Shown here in pieces: positions 45,296 to 53,826 of a stretch of 64,000 nucleotides of DNA (positions are counted from its first letter, which is position 1; each line of letters starts with the position of its first letter). The stretch covers positions 186,001 through 250,000 of the forward strand of contig NZ_CP110396.1 of assembly GCF_029910215.1 (NCBI RefSeq), given 5' to 3'. The DNA comes from Paraburkholderia sp. D15. Its GTDB lineage: Bacteria; Pseudomonadota; Gammaproteobacteria; Burkholderiales; Burkholderiaceae. Both the position numbers and the translations under genes were made by a program. A model generated the notes under the pieces. It ran no database searches. It worked only from the letters and a program-made list of their open reading frames with translations, and was not told where the DNA came from.

Positions 45296-46633
45296 TCAGT
45301 GCACGGCGCGCTGCGAACCGAGCACCGCCATCTTGCTGCCTTCCTGCGCGATGTTGACCTTGCGGGCCCGGCTCACGCGCGAGCCATAACCGACGATCTC
45401 GCCGCTGGCGATCGTCACGACCAGGTCCCTGAAGCAGGTTTCGCCCTCCACCTCGGTCTCCGAATCCACGTAGCGCTGCACGACGTAACCCGACGACGAG
45501 CGCAGCATGATCAGATCGGTCCACGCCTCGGCATCATAGTCGCGGCCCACGTGCACCGACGCGCCGCGCGTGCCGTACGGATGCTTGATGACGAAGTCGT
45601 CCTTGTTGTCGATCAGATCCGCCCGGCTGATGCCGTCACCCAGCTTGCGGCTCAGCGGCACGAGCGCGCGGATCGCCGCGAGTTCGGCGTCGTTGAACAG
45701 ATAGGCGAAGCGCGGGTCCGACATCACAACGATGCACAGTTTGTTGTCGCCGATCCAGCGCCCCGCCAGCGACGACTGGATCGCGACGCGGCCCTCCACC
45801 ACGCTGCGGCAAAACCGCTCCCATTGCCCCACATCCTGAATCGAGCGCTGCACGCCGTATTTCAGATAGCCGAGCCGGAACGCCGAGTCCGCCCCCCGGT
45901 TCAGCTCCTCCGGTGTCAGCATGGCCGCGCGCAGGCCGCCCGCCTCGATCCGTCGCTTCAGATGCGGCAGCTCGAGAATATTGCCGCCCGCCGGATGCAG
46001 CAGCGCGATCCCGTCGATCGCATCCAGACCGCGCGCGGCGGCCAGCGACGACAACCAGTCCGGCACCCAGTCCTCGCGCTCGAACACCGACGGCGTGCCG
46101 CCCCACGATTCGATCAGCTCGCCCGCCCACGGCGCCGAGCGCCAGTAGCGATTGATCATGCCTGCATAGACGATGCCGCCCGGCGCGTTGGCGTTGAACT
46201 CGATGATCCTCAGCGTCGCGAGGCTGTGTCCCATCAGATCGAAACGGCACAGGTCGATCCGGTTGTTCGACGGCTGCGTGTCCTCCTTCACCCAGCGGCT
46301 GAGCGGTTTCGGAATATCGAGGAACTGCTGCAGATTCTTGTCGGTGCGGTACGCGTTGACGATCTTCTCCAGGGCGTTGAATACCGTCTTGATGCGTGCC
46401 GCCAGAATTTCCTCGGTTGCGGCATGAAGCGCACACACGCCGGCCATCACGGGATACGGACGCGACTGATTGCCTTCGAAACTCATCGACAAGCCGTCTT
46501 CCGCCGCGCATTTGCGCACGTGGGCATAGGCCCGGTTCAACTCGGCTTTCGCCGGGTCCTTGCCTAACGTGATCCAGTCTTTCGCCGGATCGAACACCGG
46601 CAGGTCGCTGCTCATCGAATGCGATTCAAGCAT
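45296..46633 (-). CDS. ATP-grasp ligase-like protein (glutathionylspermidine-synthase-like fold)
   Basis: A 445-aa cytoplasmic protein. Visible: MSFEGNQSRPYPVMAG (about 48-63), DLCRFDLMGHSLATLRIIEFNANAPGG (about 127-153) and the ATP-binding segment DDFVIKHPYGTRGASVHVG (about 351-369), matching the circularly permuted ATP-grasp pattern (K-x-xx-GxxG). A metal-binding Glu and Asn in EFNANAPGG fit the ADP-Mg site. Such enzymes join a carboxylate to an amine using ATP. I do not recognise the exact family. AAAGGAG seven bases before the ATG sets the start. First gene of an operon with an exporter, divergent from a LuxR-type regulator. Confidence 0.75.
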   Translation of the reverse strand: MLESHSMSSDLPVFDPAKDWITLGKDPAKAELNRAYAHVRKCAAEDGLSMSFEGNQSRPYPVMAGVCALHAATEEILAARIKTVFNALEKIVNAYRTDKNLQQFLDIPKPLSRWVKEDTQPSNNRIDLCRFDLMGHSLATLRIIEFNANAPGGIVYAGMINRYWRSAPWAGELIESWGGTPSVFEREDWVPDWLSSLAAARGLDAIDGIALLHPAGGNILELPHLKRRIEAGGLRAAMLTPEELNRGADSAFRLGYLKYGVQRSIQDVGQWERFCRSVVEGRVAIQSSLAGRWIGDNKLCIVVMSDPRFAYLFNDAELAAIRALVPLSRKLGDGISRADLIDNKDDFVIKHPYGTRGASVHVGRDYDAEAWTDLIMLRSSSGYVVQRYVDSETEVEGETCFRDLVVTIASGEIVGYGSRVSRARKVNIAQEGSKMAVLGSQRAVH

Positions 46634-46689
46634 CGCTGTCTCCTTTACCGAAAGCATGCACAGGGGGGCTCGTGAGGAAAAATGAGCCG

Positions 46690-46720
46690 CCGGATCGGAA
46701 ATAACGCAGGGCCGATCCGG
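46690..46720. promoter_or_regulatory. inverted repeat upstream of the ATP-grasp operon
   Basis: CCGGATCGG and CCGATCCGG, perfect 9-bp arms 13 bases apart, 57-87 bases upstream of the ATP-grasp start. It could be an operator or a leader hairpin; no T run follows. Confidence 0.45.
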
Positions 46721-46802
46721 CCACGTGAACGATTACATGAAGACGTTTCCTGAACAGCTCCCAGCATTGGTAGCGAAGACCAGCGTGTCGCCTAACATCA
46801 AG

Positions 46803-46830
46803 ACTGCGAACTAATTAAAAATACCGCAGT
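46803..46830. promoter_or_regulatory. dyad upstream of luxR-type gene
   Basis: ACTGCG and CGCAGT arms separated by 16 AT-rich bases, ending 31 bases before the LuxR-type start. The CTG/CAG edges resemble lux boxes, but the spacing is wider than the usual 20-bp box, so assignment is tentative. Confidence 0.4.
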
Positions 46831-46861
46831 CAGTAAAGGTATTTGAGAAGAGGAACTCGCC

Positions 46862-47584
46862 ATGCCTCCCGAACACGCCGGATGGTGGAACGACCTGTCC
46901 TTCAACCTGCAAGGCAGCGAGCAGATCGATCAGGCGGTGGCGGCGCTATCGAATGCGGCATGCAATCTCGGCTTCACGTATTGCTCGTTCGGGTATCGAG
47001 ACCGGCCGCCGTTCAATGCCGGCAATATCGTGGTCATGAGTTCCTATCCCGACGCGTGGCGCGCGAGGTATCGCGAACAGCGTTATCTGGAGATCGATCC
47101 GGTCGCCCAGCTGGACGCGACGAATCCCGCGCCGGTCGTGTGGAGCGACGATCTTTTCATGGACGCGCAGCTGCTGTGGGACGAAGCGCGCGCGGCGGGG
47201 TTGAAGGTGGGCATTTCGCAGCCGTGCTGGGATCCGCGCGGCCGATGCGGCGTGTTTTCGCTGTCGCGGGATCGCGACGCATTGAAGCAGAGCGAGGTCG
47301 ACGCGTTGCGGCCCTACCTCGCGGCACTCGGTCATCTGTCGATGACCTACATTAACAAGCTTGCCGATCGCGAACGGCACGACACGGCGGGCGCGAATCT
47401 CACGCGCCGCGAAATCGAAATCCTGCGCTGGACTGCCGACGGCGGATCGGCCAAGAGCATTTCCAATGCGCTCGACATCTCCGCCGACACGGTCAATTTT
47501 CACCTGAAGAATTGCATGCGCAAGCTCAACGCGCCGTCCAAGGTCGCGGCGGCGGCTTATGCGATCGCTTACGGCTATTTATGA
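46862..47584 (+). CDS. LuxR-type quorum-sensing regulator
   Basis: A 240-aa regulator with an N-terminal autoinducer-binding domain (about 15-165) and a C-terminal GerE helix-turn-helix (about 178-235, LTRREIEILRWTADGGSAKSIS). The residues conserved in acyl-homoserine-lactone receptors are present with TraR spacing: W66, Y70, D79, P80 and W94, plus a Gly near 117. This is unlike plant-responsive solos, which change the Trp and Tyr. No luxI synthase lies in the window, so it is a solo or is served by a distant synthase. It is divergent from the ATP-grasp/MFS operon, its likely target. The ATG follows AGAGGAA. Confidence 0.9.
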   Translation: MPPEHAGWWNDLSFNLQGSEQIDQAVAALSNAACNLGFTYCSFGYRDRPPFNAGNIVVMSSYPDAWRARYREQRYLEIDPVAQLDATNPAPVVWSDDLFMDAQLLWDEARAAGLKVGISQPCWDPRGRCGVFSLSRDRDALKQSEVDALRPYLAALGHLSMTYINKLADRERHDTAGANLTRREIEILRWTADGGSAKSISNALDISADTVNFHLKNCMRKLNAPSKVAAAAYAIAYGYL

Positions 47585-47896
47585 GGACAGACGCGCTTCG
47601 CCATAGGTACTCACGATACGGAGATCCTGCTCGTGCGCGGAAAAGCGCTCCCATTCGAGCCCGTTCACGTCGACGCTCGTGGTGAAGCCTTCCGCGTCAT
47701 CGTCCTCGAAGCCGACGTGGCGCAACTGCCCCGCCTTCTCCGGCGTCATGTTGATCGAGAAGTTCAGCAGATCGGTGCGCCACATCGCGTAGCGGCCGGG
47801 GACCACCGCGGTCGGCTGCTGGCCGAGACGTGCGCTGTAATCGGCGATCGACGCGTCGAGGTCGGCCACCGCGAGGGCAATGTGAAAGCGTTTCAT
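47579..47896 (-). CDS. small VOC-family (glyoxalase-like) protein
   Basis: A 105-aa protein of the vicinal oxygen chelate superfamily: one beta-alpha-beta unit starting MKRFHIALAVADLDASIADYSARLGQQP, with a second half FSINMTP...LRHVGFEDDDAEGF. The metal-binding His of the first strand (HIALAV) and the later His (RHVGF) are present. It may bind or detoxify a small molecule; members near resistance genes bind antibiotics. It overlaps the 3' end of the luxR-type gene by six bases on the opposite strand. An ATG 33 bases upstream is less likely. Confidence 0.75.
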   Translation of the reverse strand: MKRFHIALAVADLDASIADYSARLGQQPTAVVPGRYAMWRTDLLNFSINMTPEKAGQLRHVGFEDDDAEGFTTSVDVNGLEWERFSAHEQDLRIVSTYGEARLSS

Positions 47897-48016
47897 GCTG
47901 GATTCTCCGGAATGTGTGGGGACGGCCACACCATCCTAGCGGGACGCCGGAGCGCTAACCAGTTGCCTCGTCATCCCGGTATCGGCGTTACCAGCCAGGC
48001 GCGGCGTTCAGGTGGG

Positions 48017-48051
48017 TTGCCCGGATGGATTGCCCGGATGGATTGCCCAGG
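48017..48051. repeat. 13-bp tandem repeat between genes
   Basis: TTGCCCGGATGGA occurs twice in tandem with a partial third copy, in the 204-bp gap between the VOC gene and the sensor kinase gene. Confidence 0.85.
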
Positions 48052-48100
48052 TCTCTTGCCCCGATGCGTCGCTCGGGCAGAGCCCGCGCCCTGCGCCATG

Positions 48101-49501
48101 TCAACTGACCGGAAAGCGCAGTTCGAAACGCACCACGCCCGGCGCCGGGCACATCGCCCGCGCGCCGCCGCCGTGCAGATGCATGATCGCCTTCACGATC
48201 GAAAGACCCAGTCCGCTCGATTCGGTAAATTCGCTGCGCGCCGCGTCCGCGCGATAGAAGCGGTCGAACAGACGGTCCAGTTGCTCGTGCGGAATCGGCG
48301 CGCCGTCGTTCTCGACCGCGACGATCGCGTCCGTGCCGTCGTGCGTGCCGCTTAAGCGCACCACCGAATTGGGCGCGCCGTAGCGCACGGCATTGACGAC
48401 GAGGTTGTGGAGCGCGCGGCGGCACAACATCGGGTCGGCGTGCAGCGTCCCCGTCGCGTCGATCGTAAAGCGCATGCCGCGCTCGTCGGCGAGGCCCTCG
48501 AAGTAGTCGGCGATGCGGACCAGTTCGTCGTGCAGCGCCAACGACTCCCGCTCGATCGACAAGGTCGCGTGATCCGCATGCGCGAGAAACAGAATGTTCT
48601 CGGCGATGTGGCTCAAGCGGTTCAACTCTTCGAGATTCGATTCGAGCAACTGCTGATAATCGTCGGGCTCGCGCTGTTTGGCCAGCGTCACCTGGGTCTG
48701 GCCGATCAGCGCGCCGACCGGCGTGCGGATTTCATGCGCCAGATCGGCGGAGAATTGCGACAGTCGCTCGTAACCGTCCGCGAGACGATCGAGCATGGCA
48801 TTGAACGACTGCGCGAGCTGACGCAGCTCGACCGGCGCGGCCTCGCTATCGAGCCGCACCGCGAGATTCGTGGGGCTGATCTGCGCGGCGTGCGTGGCGA
48901 TCTCGCGCACCGGCCGCAACGCGCGGCGCAGCACGTAGTAAGCGAGCAGCGTCGACGCGAGCATTCCGCACACGGTGGCGAGCAGAATGCGGTCGCGATA
49001 CGCCGCGAGCATCCGCATTTCCTGGGTCATCGGGTGCGCGGCGATCACCTCGACGTCGGCGCCGTCCTCGCGCGCCTTGACCGACGCGATCGCCCAATGC
49101 ACCGGCACGCCGTCGGCGAGCAGGGTGCGCGGATCGTCGCCGGGCATGGGCAGTTGGCCGCCCGGCTCCGCCTGCAGCGGCGGCACCGCGATGCCGGCCG
49201 GGTTGACGTCGATGAACGGCGCCTCGTTACGCTTGCGGAACAGCAGCACGTCCGCCTCGCCGCCGAGCATGGTCTCGAACAGCAGCGGCCGCTGCTTCAG
49301 CTCGCTGACGGAATACAGGTCCTGCACGATCCGGCTGAAATGCTCGACGCGGCCGTTCAGCACGACGTCGGCGCGGCGCTCCAGCGAAATTTGAGCGGAC
49401 TGATAGAAGTACATGCCGAGCGTGCCGATCACGAGGCACGCGATCGACGCGAACAGCACCGTGGTCCGTGCCGTGAGAGAACGCTCGCTCCACCACGTCA
49501 T
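48101..49501 (-). CDS. sensor histidine kinase, heavy-metal/HprS-like
   Basis: A 466-aa inner-membrane kinase. Two membrane segments (about 15-33 and 172-190) enclose a periplasmic sensor of about 135 residues. HAMP (about 190-243), HisKA with the phospho-acceptor H256 ([11 protein letters not shown]) and HATPase (about 355-462, [16 protein letters not shown]) follow. The family is that of CusS, IrlS and HprS. The start overlaps the response regulator stop as ATGA, so the pair is co-translated. The periplasmic domain has few Met, Cys or His, which argues mildly against a pure copper sensor. Confidence 0.92.
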   Translation of the reverse strand: MTWWSERSLTARTTVLFASIACLVIGTLGMYFYQSAQISLERRADVVLNGRVEHFSRIVQDLYSVSELKQRPLLFETMLGGEADVLLFRKRNEAPFIDVNPAGIAVPPLQAEPGGQLPMPGDDPRTLLADGVPVHWAIASVKAREDGADVEVIAAHPMTQEMRMLAAYRDRILLATVCGMLASTLLAYYVLRRALRPVREIATHAAQISPTNLAVRLDSEAAPVELRQLAQSFNAMLDRLADGYERLSQFSADLAHEIRTPVGALIGQTQVTLAKQREPDDYQQLLESNLEELNRLSHIAENILFLAHADHATLSIERESLALHDELVRIADYFEGLADERGMRFTIDATGTLHADPMLCRRALHNLVVNAVRYGAPNSVVRLSGTHDGTDAIVAVENDGAPIPHEQLDRLFDRFYRADAARSEFTESSGLGLSIVKAIMHLHGGGARAMCPAPGVVRFELRFPVS

Positions 49502-50169
49502 GAGCCGTCGCCGAACGTGTAGCCGATGCTGCGCACCGTATGGATCAGCTTCTTCTCGAACGGATGATCGACCTTCGCGCGCAACCGTTTGATCGCCACG
49601 TCGACCACGTTGGTGTCGCTGTCGAAGTTCATGTCCCACACTTCGGAGGCGATCTGCGTGCGCGACAGCGCCTCGCCCTGACGGCGCACCAGCAGATGCA
49701 GCAGCATGAATTCCTTGTTGGTCAGCGCGATCTCCACGCCCTCGCGCGTGACCTTGCGGCGCAGCACGTCGAGCCGCAGATCGGCGATTTCGAACACGTC
49801 GCTCTCGCGGATCACGCCGCGCCGCAACAGCGTGCGGATGCGCAGCACCAGTTCGGTGAACGAGAACGGCTTGACGAGATAGTCGTCGGCGCCGAGTTCG
49901 AGACCGCGAATGCGATCGCTCACATGATCGCGCGCGGTCAGGAAAATCACCGGCAGATCGCGCCGCGCGCGCAGCGCCCGCATGATTTCCCAGCCGTCGA
50001 TGCCGGGCAGCATCACGTCCAGCACCACGAGGTCGTACGCGTGTTCGAGCGCCATGTGCAGACCGTCCGTGCCGGTGCGGGCGAGATCGACCGCATAGCC
50101 GCTCTCGCGCAAGCCTTTCTTCAGGTAGTCGCCGGTTTTCGGATCGTCTTCGATGACGAGGATGCTCAT
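49498..50169 (-). CDS. OmpR-family response regulator, CusR/HprR-like
   Basis: A 223-aa regulator. The receiver domain (1-115) has the phosphorylated D51 (VVLDVMLPG), acidic D8/D9 and K100 (DDYLVKPF). The winged-helix DNA-binding domain (about 125-220) contains [32 protein letters not shown] and [14 protein letters not shown]. Similarity in layout is to CusR, IrlR and HprR. It likely binds the dyad at 50297-50312 and turns on the divergent operon at 50387. First gene of the two-component operon. Confidence 0.92.
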   Translation of the reverse strand: MSILVIEDDPKTGDYLKKGLRESGYAVDLARTGTDGLHMALEHAYDLVVLDVMLPGIDGWEIMRALRARRDLPVIFLTARDHVSDRIRGLELGADDYLVKPFSFTELVLRIRTLLRRGVIRESDVFEIADLRLDVLRRKVTREGVEIALTNKEFMLLHLLVRRQGEALSRTQIASEVWDMNFDSDTNVVDVAIKRLRAKVDHPFEKKLIHTVRSIGYTFGDGS

Positions 50170-50296
50170 GGGACTGCGCGCAACGAACGAGGGCAAGGAA
50201 TCGAAGCAGGCGCTGGATGCGATGCGTGAACAGGCGCGCGGGCTTCGGTCGACGGAAAGATAGCGGACATTCTACGTGGCGCCGGAAAAACCGTTC

Positions 50297-50312
50297 ATGA
50301 CGTTTTTGTCAT
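50297..50312. promoter_or_regulatory. CusR/HprR-type box
   Basis: ATGAC-GTTTTT-GTCAT, an imperfect version of the TGACAA/TTGTCA dyad bound by CusR and HprR. It lies 75-90 bases before the start of the divergent operon and 128 bases from the response regulator start. Confidence 0.55.
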
Positions 50313-50386
50313 CGTCCGGTCACTCCGCTGAGCCGCCCGCCTCCCTATTCTGCCGTCACCGTTCACTCACCACCTGGAGTCGCTTC

Positions 50387-51019
50387 ATGAAGATCGTTTC
50401 CGCGAAGGTCCTACGTACGCTGGCCGCCCCGGCCCTGGTCGCCGCCGCGCTGTTCGCCGCCGGACCCGCCGCGCAGGCCCAGAACGCCATGCCCACCGGC
50501 GTGCGCGGCACCGTGACGTCGCTGTCCGGCGACCTGCTCAAAGTCCACACGCGCGACGGCAAGGACGTCGACGTGAAACTCGCGAAGGACACGCCAATTC
50601 GCGGCGTCGCGCTCGCCAACGTGAACGACATCAAGCCGGACAGCTATGTCGGCACCGCCGCGATTCCGCAGGCCGACGGCACGCTGAAGGCGCTCGAAGT
50701 GCACGTGTTCCCGGCCAGCATGCGCGGCTCCGGCGAAGGCCACCGTCCATGGGATCTCGGCTCGAACAGCACGATGACCAACGGCACCGTCGGCTCGCTG
50801 GTGGTCAGCAACGGCCGCACGATTACCGTGAAGTACAAGGACGGCGAGAAGAAGATCGTGATTCCGCAGGACGTGCCGATCGTCAGCCTGCAACCGGGCG
50901 ACCGTTCGCTGCTGGTGCCGGGCGCCAAGGTCGTGCTGTTCGCGCATAAGGAAGCCGATGGTTCGATGGCCGCGAACTTCATCTCCGCCGGCAAAAACGG
51001 CGTGACGCCGCCGATGTAA
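50387..51019 (+). CDS. periplasmic beta-rich protein of unknown function
   Basis: A 210-aa exported protein. The signal peptide is about residues 1-31 (cleavage after AQAQ). The mature part has two similar modules: GVRGTVTSLSGDLLKVHTRDGKDVDVKLAKDTPI (about 38-72) and GTVGSLVVSNGRTITVKYKDGEKKIVIPQDVPI (about 132-165), as in DUF5666-type small beta-barrels, linked by a segment with HVFPASMRGSGEGHRPW. First gene of the operon with a cytochrome b and a molybdoenzyme, so a redox or cofactor-handling role is possible. CTGGAG precedes the ATG. Confidence 0.75.
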   Translation: MKIVSAKVLRTLAAPALVAAALFAAGPAAQAQNAMPTGVRGTVTSLSGDLLKVHTRDGKDVDVKLAKDTPIRGVALANVNDIKPDSYVGTAAIPQADGTLKALEVHVFPASMRGSGEGHRPWDLGSNSTMTNGTVGSLVVSNGRTITVKYKDGEKKIVIPQDVPIVSLQPGDRSLLVPGAKVVLFAHKEADGSMAANFISAGKNGVTPPM

Positions 51020-51669
51020 TGGCTACGCCGCCCAAACGTCACCGCGGTCACCGAGGTCAGCTCGTTCATCCGCTCGTCGTGCGCGTCACTCACTGGATCA
51101 ACGCCTTCGCGATGGTCTGCATGGTGATGAGCGGCTGGGCGATCTACAACGCGTCGCCGATCTTCCCGTTCCGCTTTCCGGCGTGGGCGACGGTCGGCGG
51201 CTGGCTGGGCGGATCGATCGCCTGGCACTTCGCGGCGATGTGGCTGCTGTGCGCGAACGGGCTGCTGTACGTGTCGTACGGGATCGGCCGCGGGCATTTC
51301 CGCCGCAAGCTGCTGCCGGTGCATCCGCGCGACGTCGCGCATGACGCGATGCTGGCGCTGCGCCTGCGGCTACCGCACGACACGGGCCGCTACAACGCGG
51401 TCCAGCGTGCGCTGTATCTGCTCGTGCTATGCCTTGGCGTGCTGCTGGTCGCATCGGGTCTGTCGATCTGGAAGCCGGTGCAGTTCTCGTGGCTGACCGC
51501 GCTGTTCGGCGGCTTCGATTTCGCGCGCCGCGTGCATTTCGTCGCGATGGCGGGCGTGGTCGGCTTCGTCGTCGTGCATCTCGCGCTGGTGCTGCTGGTG
51601 CCGCGCACCTTGCTGCCGATGCTGACCGGCCGCGCCCGCTCCTCCACTCATACAGGAACCTCGGCATGA
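51019..51669 (+). CDS. cytochrome b561-type membrane protein
   Basis: A 216-aa integral membrane protein with four main hydrophobic segments and His residues placed for heme binding (HPLVVRVTHWINAF at about 17-30, SIAWHFAAMWLL at about 66-77, VHFVAMAGVVGFVVVHLALVLL at about 174-195). It fits the cytochrome b561/hydrogenase-type b subunits and would bring electrons from quinol to the molybdoenzyme encoded next, the role MsrQ has for MsrP. It is not itself an MsrQ-like sequence. Its ATG shares an A with the upstream TAA stop (TAATG). Confidence 0.85.
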   Translation: MATPPKRHRGHRGQLVHPLVVRVTHWINAFAMVCMVMSGWAIYNASPIFPFRFPAWATVGGWLGGSIAWHFAAMWLLCANGLLYVSYGIGRGHFRRKLLPVHPRDVAHDAMLALRLRLPHDTGRYNAVQRALYLLVLCLGVLLVASGLSIWKPVQFSWLTALFGGFDFARRVHFVAMAGVVGFVVVHLALVLLVPRTLLPMLTGRARSSTHTGTSA

Positions 51670-52439
51670 GCGCTGATCGTCCCACGGATGCGCGCAAGAC
51701 GCGCATCGTTCTCAGCGAACATCGGCCGCAGATAGAGCGGTTGCAACGGCGTCTCTTTCTGCGCTCGTCGCTTTCCATCGGCGCGCTCGCGATGCTGTCC
51801 GGCTGCAACATGCAGGACGGCGATTCCGTCGACAAGGTGCTGTGGGCGATGTCGCGCTGGAACGATCGCGTGCAGGGCTGGCTGTTCTCGCGCAACAAGC
51901 TCGCGCCGACCTACGCGGCGAGCGAGATCACCGATCCGTTTCCGTTCAACGCGTTCTATCCGGAGTTCGACGCGCCGGATATCGACGGTTCGACCTACCA
52001 GCTCGAAGTGTCCGGCCTCGTGTCGGACCGGCGCGTGTGGACCCTCGAGCGCCTGCGCACGTTGCCGCAGGTGTCGCAGATCACGCGTCACATCTGCATC
52101 GAGGGATGGAGCGCGATCGGCCAATGGCGCGGCGTGCCGTTCCGCACTTTCCTCGAACGCATCGGCGCCGATCTGAGCGCGCGCTACGTCGGGTTCAAAT
52201 GTGCGGACCGCTACTATTCGAGCCTCGACATGGCGACGGCCCTGCATCCGCAGACGCAACTCACGCTGGACTTCCGCGACGCGCCCTTGCCCGCGAAATA
52301 CGGTTATCCGCTCAAGCTGCGCGTGCCGACCAAACTCGGCTTCAAGAACCCGAAGCACATCGCGGCGATCTTCGTGACCAACACGAATCCCGGCGGCTAC
52401 TGGGAAGATCAGGGCTATAACTGGTTCAGCGGGTTATAG
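51666..52439 (+). CDS. MsrP/YedY-like molybdoenzyme
   Basis: A 257-aa member of the sulfite oxidase fold family. The N-terminus has RRLFLRSSLSIGALAMLSGC, a Tat-like signal with a lipobox (Cys 47), so it is probably an exported, membrane-attached protein. The Mo ligand is C144 in RHICIEGWSAIGQWRGVPF; downstream GFKCADRYYSSLDM and a C-terminal WEDQGYNWFSGL agree with the family. MsrP reduces oxidised methionines in periplasmic proteins; other members have different substrates. It overlaps the cytochrome gene by ATGA. It is last in a three-gene operon facing the two-component system. Confidence 0.88.
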   Translation: MSADRPTDARKTRIVLSEHRPQIERLQRRLFLRSSLSIGALAMLSGCNMQDGDSVDKVLWAMSRWNDRVQGWLFSRNKLAPTYAASEITDPFPFNAFYPEFDAPDIDGSTYQLEVSGLVSDRRVWTLERLRTLPQVSQITRHICIEGWSAIGQWRGVPFRTFLERIGADLSARYVGFKCADRYYSSLDMATALHPQTQLTLDFRDAPLPAKYGYPLKLRVPTKLGFKNPKHIAAIFVTNTNPGGYWEDQGYNWFSGL

Positions 52440-52477
52440 GTTTCCGGATAGAGGCTCACCGATCGATCTCGCGCATT

Positions 52478-53491
52478 TCAAACCGCGGTGACGTAACGCG
52501 CAACGGGCTTCACCACGCGCGGCGCGGGCGGATCGTAGGCGGTGCGCATGCGTTTGACTTCATCGACAGGGCTCAGGCCGAACAGGCGCTTGAACTCGCG
52601 GCTGAACTGCGACGCGCTTTCATAACCGACGCGCGCCGCCGCCGCGCCCGCGTTCAAGCCGTCCTGCACCATCAACAGACGCGCGTGATGCAGACGCGTG
52701 GTCTTCACGTACTGCATCGGCGAGGTTGCCGTGACGGCCTTGAACTGCGCGTGAAAGACGGCGAGACTCATGCCGGCTTCGGAAGCCAGGGTGTCGACGT
52801 CGAGTTCGCCGTGATAGTCCGCGTGAATGCGCCGCAGCGCTTTCGCGATGCGCCCGAAATGATTCTGATGCGTGAGCGCCGCGCGAATCGCGCCGCCCTG
52901 CTCGCCGGTCAGCACGCGATAGCAGATTTCGCGGACCACGCCGGGCGCGAGAATGCGCGAGTCGAGCGGCGACGCCAGCGCTTCCATCAAACGTTGCACC
53001 GCGTTGGATAGCGCCGGATCGAGCGGTGTCGAGTAGATGCCGACCGGTTCGTTCTGCGCGGCGCCTTGCGTTTCGTTCAACGCCATCAACAACTCCGCCA
53101 CCATGGTCAGATCCACGCGCACCGAGATCGCGAGAAACGGTGTCTGCTCGCTCGCCTCGGTCTCGCATTCGAACGGCAGCGGCACGGACAGCACGAGATA
53201 CTGCTGCGCGTCGTACTGATACACCTGATCGCCGAGATAGCCGCGCTTGCGGCCCTGACACACGATCACGATGCTCGGCTCGTACATGACCGGCATGCGC
53301 GGCATCGGACTGTTGGCGCGCATCAGGCTGACGCCGTCCACGGTGGAACGCGTGATGCCGGGTTTCGGTGCGAGCAGATCGAAGAGTTCGACGACGCGCT
53401 GTTCGGCGAGGCCATCGGCGATGGCGCCGGAAACGGCTGCATCGGCGGCATCGGCGGATTGGGTGACAGTTCCGCTGGCGGAATTCGACAT
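52478..53491 (-). CDS. AraC-family regulator
   Basis: A 337-aa regulator. An AraC_N-type cupin domain (about 40-190: PSIVIVCQGRKRGYLGDQVYQYDAQQYLVLSVPLPFECE) precedes two helix-turn-helix motifs (about 225-320: DVDTLASEAGMSLAVFHAQFKAVTATSPMQYVKTTRLHHARLLM and AAARVGYESASQFSREFKRLFG). This architecture often controls alcohol or aldehyde metabolism genes. It is divergent from the zinc alcohol dehydrogenase at 53827, the probable target. The ATG at 53491 gives the family-typical start; the frame is open much further upstream, into the dehydrogenase promoter. Confidence 0.88.
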   Translation of the reverse strand: MSNSASGTVTQSADAADAAVSGAIADGLAEQRVVELFDLLAPKPGITRSTVDGVSLMRANSPMPRMPVMYEPSIVIVCQGRKRGYLGDQVYQYDAQQYLVLSVPLPFECETEASEQTPFLAISVRVDLTMVAELLMALNETQGAAQNEPVGIYSTPLDPALSNAVQRLMEALASPLDSRILAPGVVREICYRVLTGEQGGAIRAALTHQNHFGRIAKALRRIHADYHGELDVDTLASEAGMSLAVFHAQFKAVTATSPMQYVKTTRLHHARLLMVQDGLNAGAAAARVGYESASQFSREFKRLFGLSPVDEVKRMRTAYDPPAPRVVKPVARYVTAV

Positions 53492-53826
53492 GACGATAAG
53501 GTGACGCGCAAGAGAATAATGCTTGAAATTTAGCACTAAAAGACCTACAGCGCTGCGCACCAGGAGTTTTAGGCAAATCTTCAAGACATTCAGGTATTCC
53601 TCCCCACCGTGACGGCTCCTAAGATGGGAACCCTGCCGGAACGAGTCTTTCCGCGCCGCGCCGGGCCTGGTTGCCGACGCATTGCCGCAAGCGACCCCGC
53701 TGGGCATGCCGACCACGTTGCTTCCTGCGCGCGCCGCGATTCCGGGTCATGACGAGGTGGAGCCTGACGACAGCACGCCGTCGCACGGGGCACCTCGTGT
53801 CGTTATTTTCCTTGCTGGAGCTACCC
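53492..53826. other. divergent promoter region, AraC regulator and alcohol dehydrogenase
   Basis: A 335-bp gap expected to hold both promoters and the AraC binding sites. I could not pick out clear direct repeats. CTGGAG before the dehydrogenase ATG is its ribosome binding site. Confidence 0.4.

Noticed and set aside
44028..47584. a complete LuxI/LuxR quorum-sensing pair
   Set aside because: No autoinducer synthase-like protein is encoded anywhere in the window; only the receptor is present.
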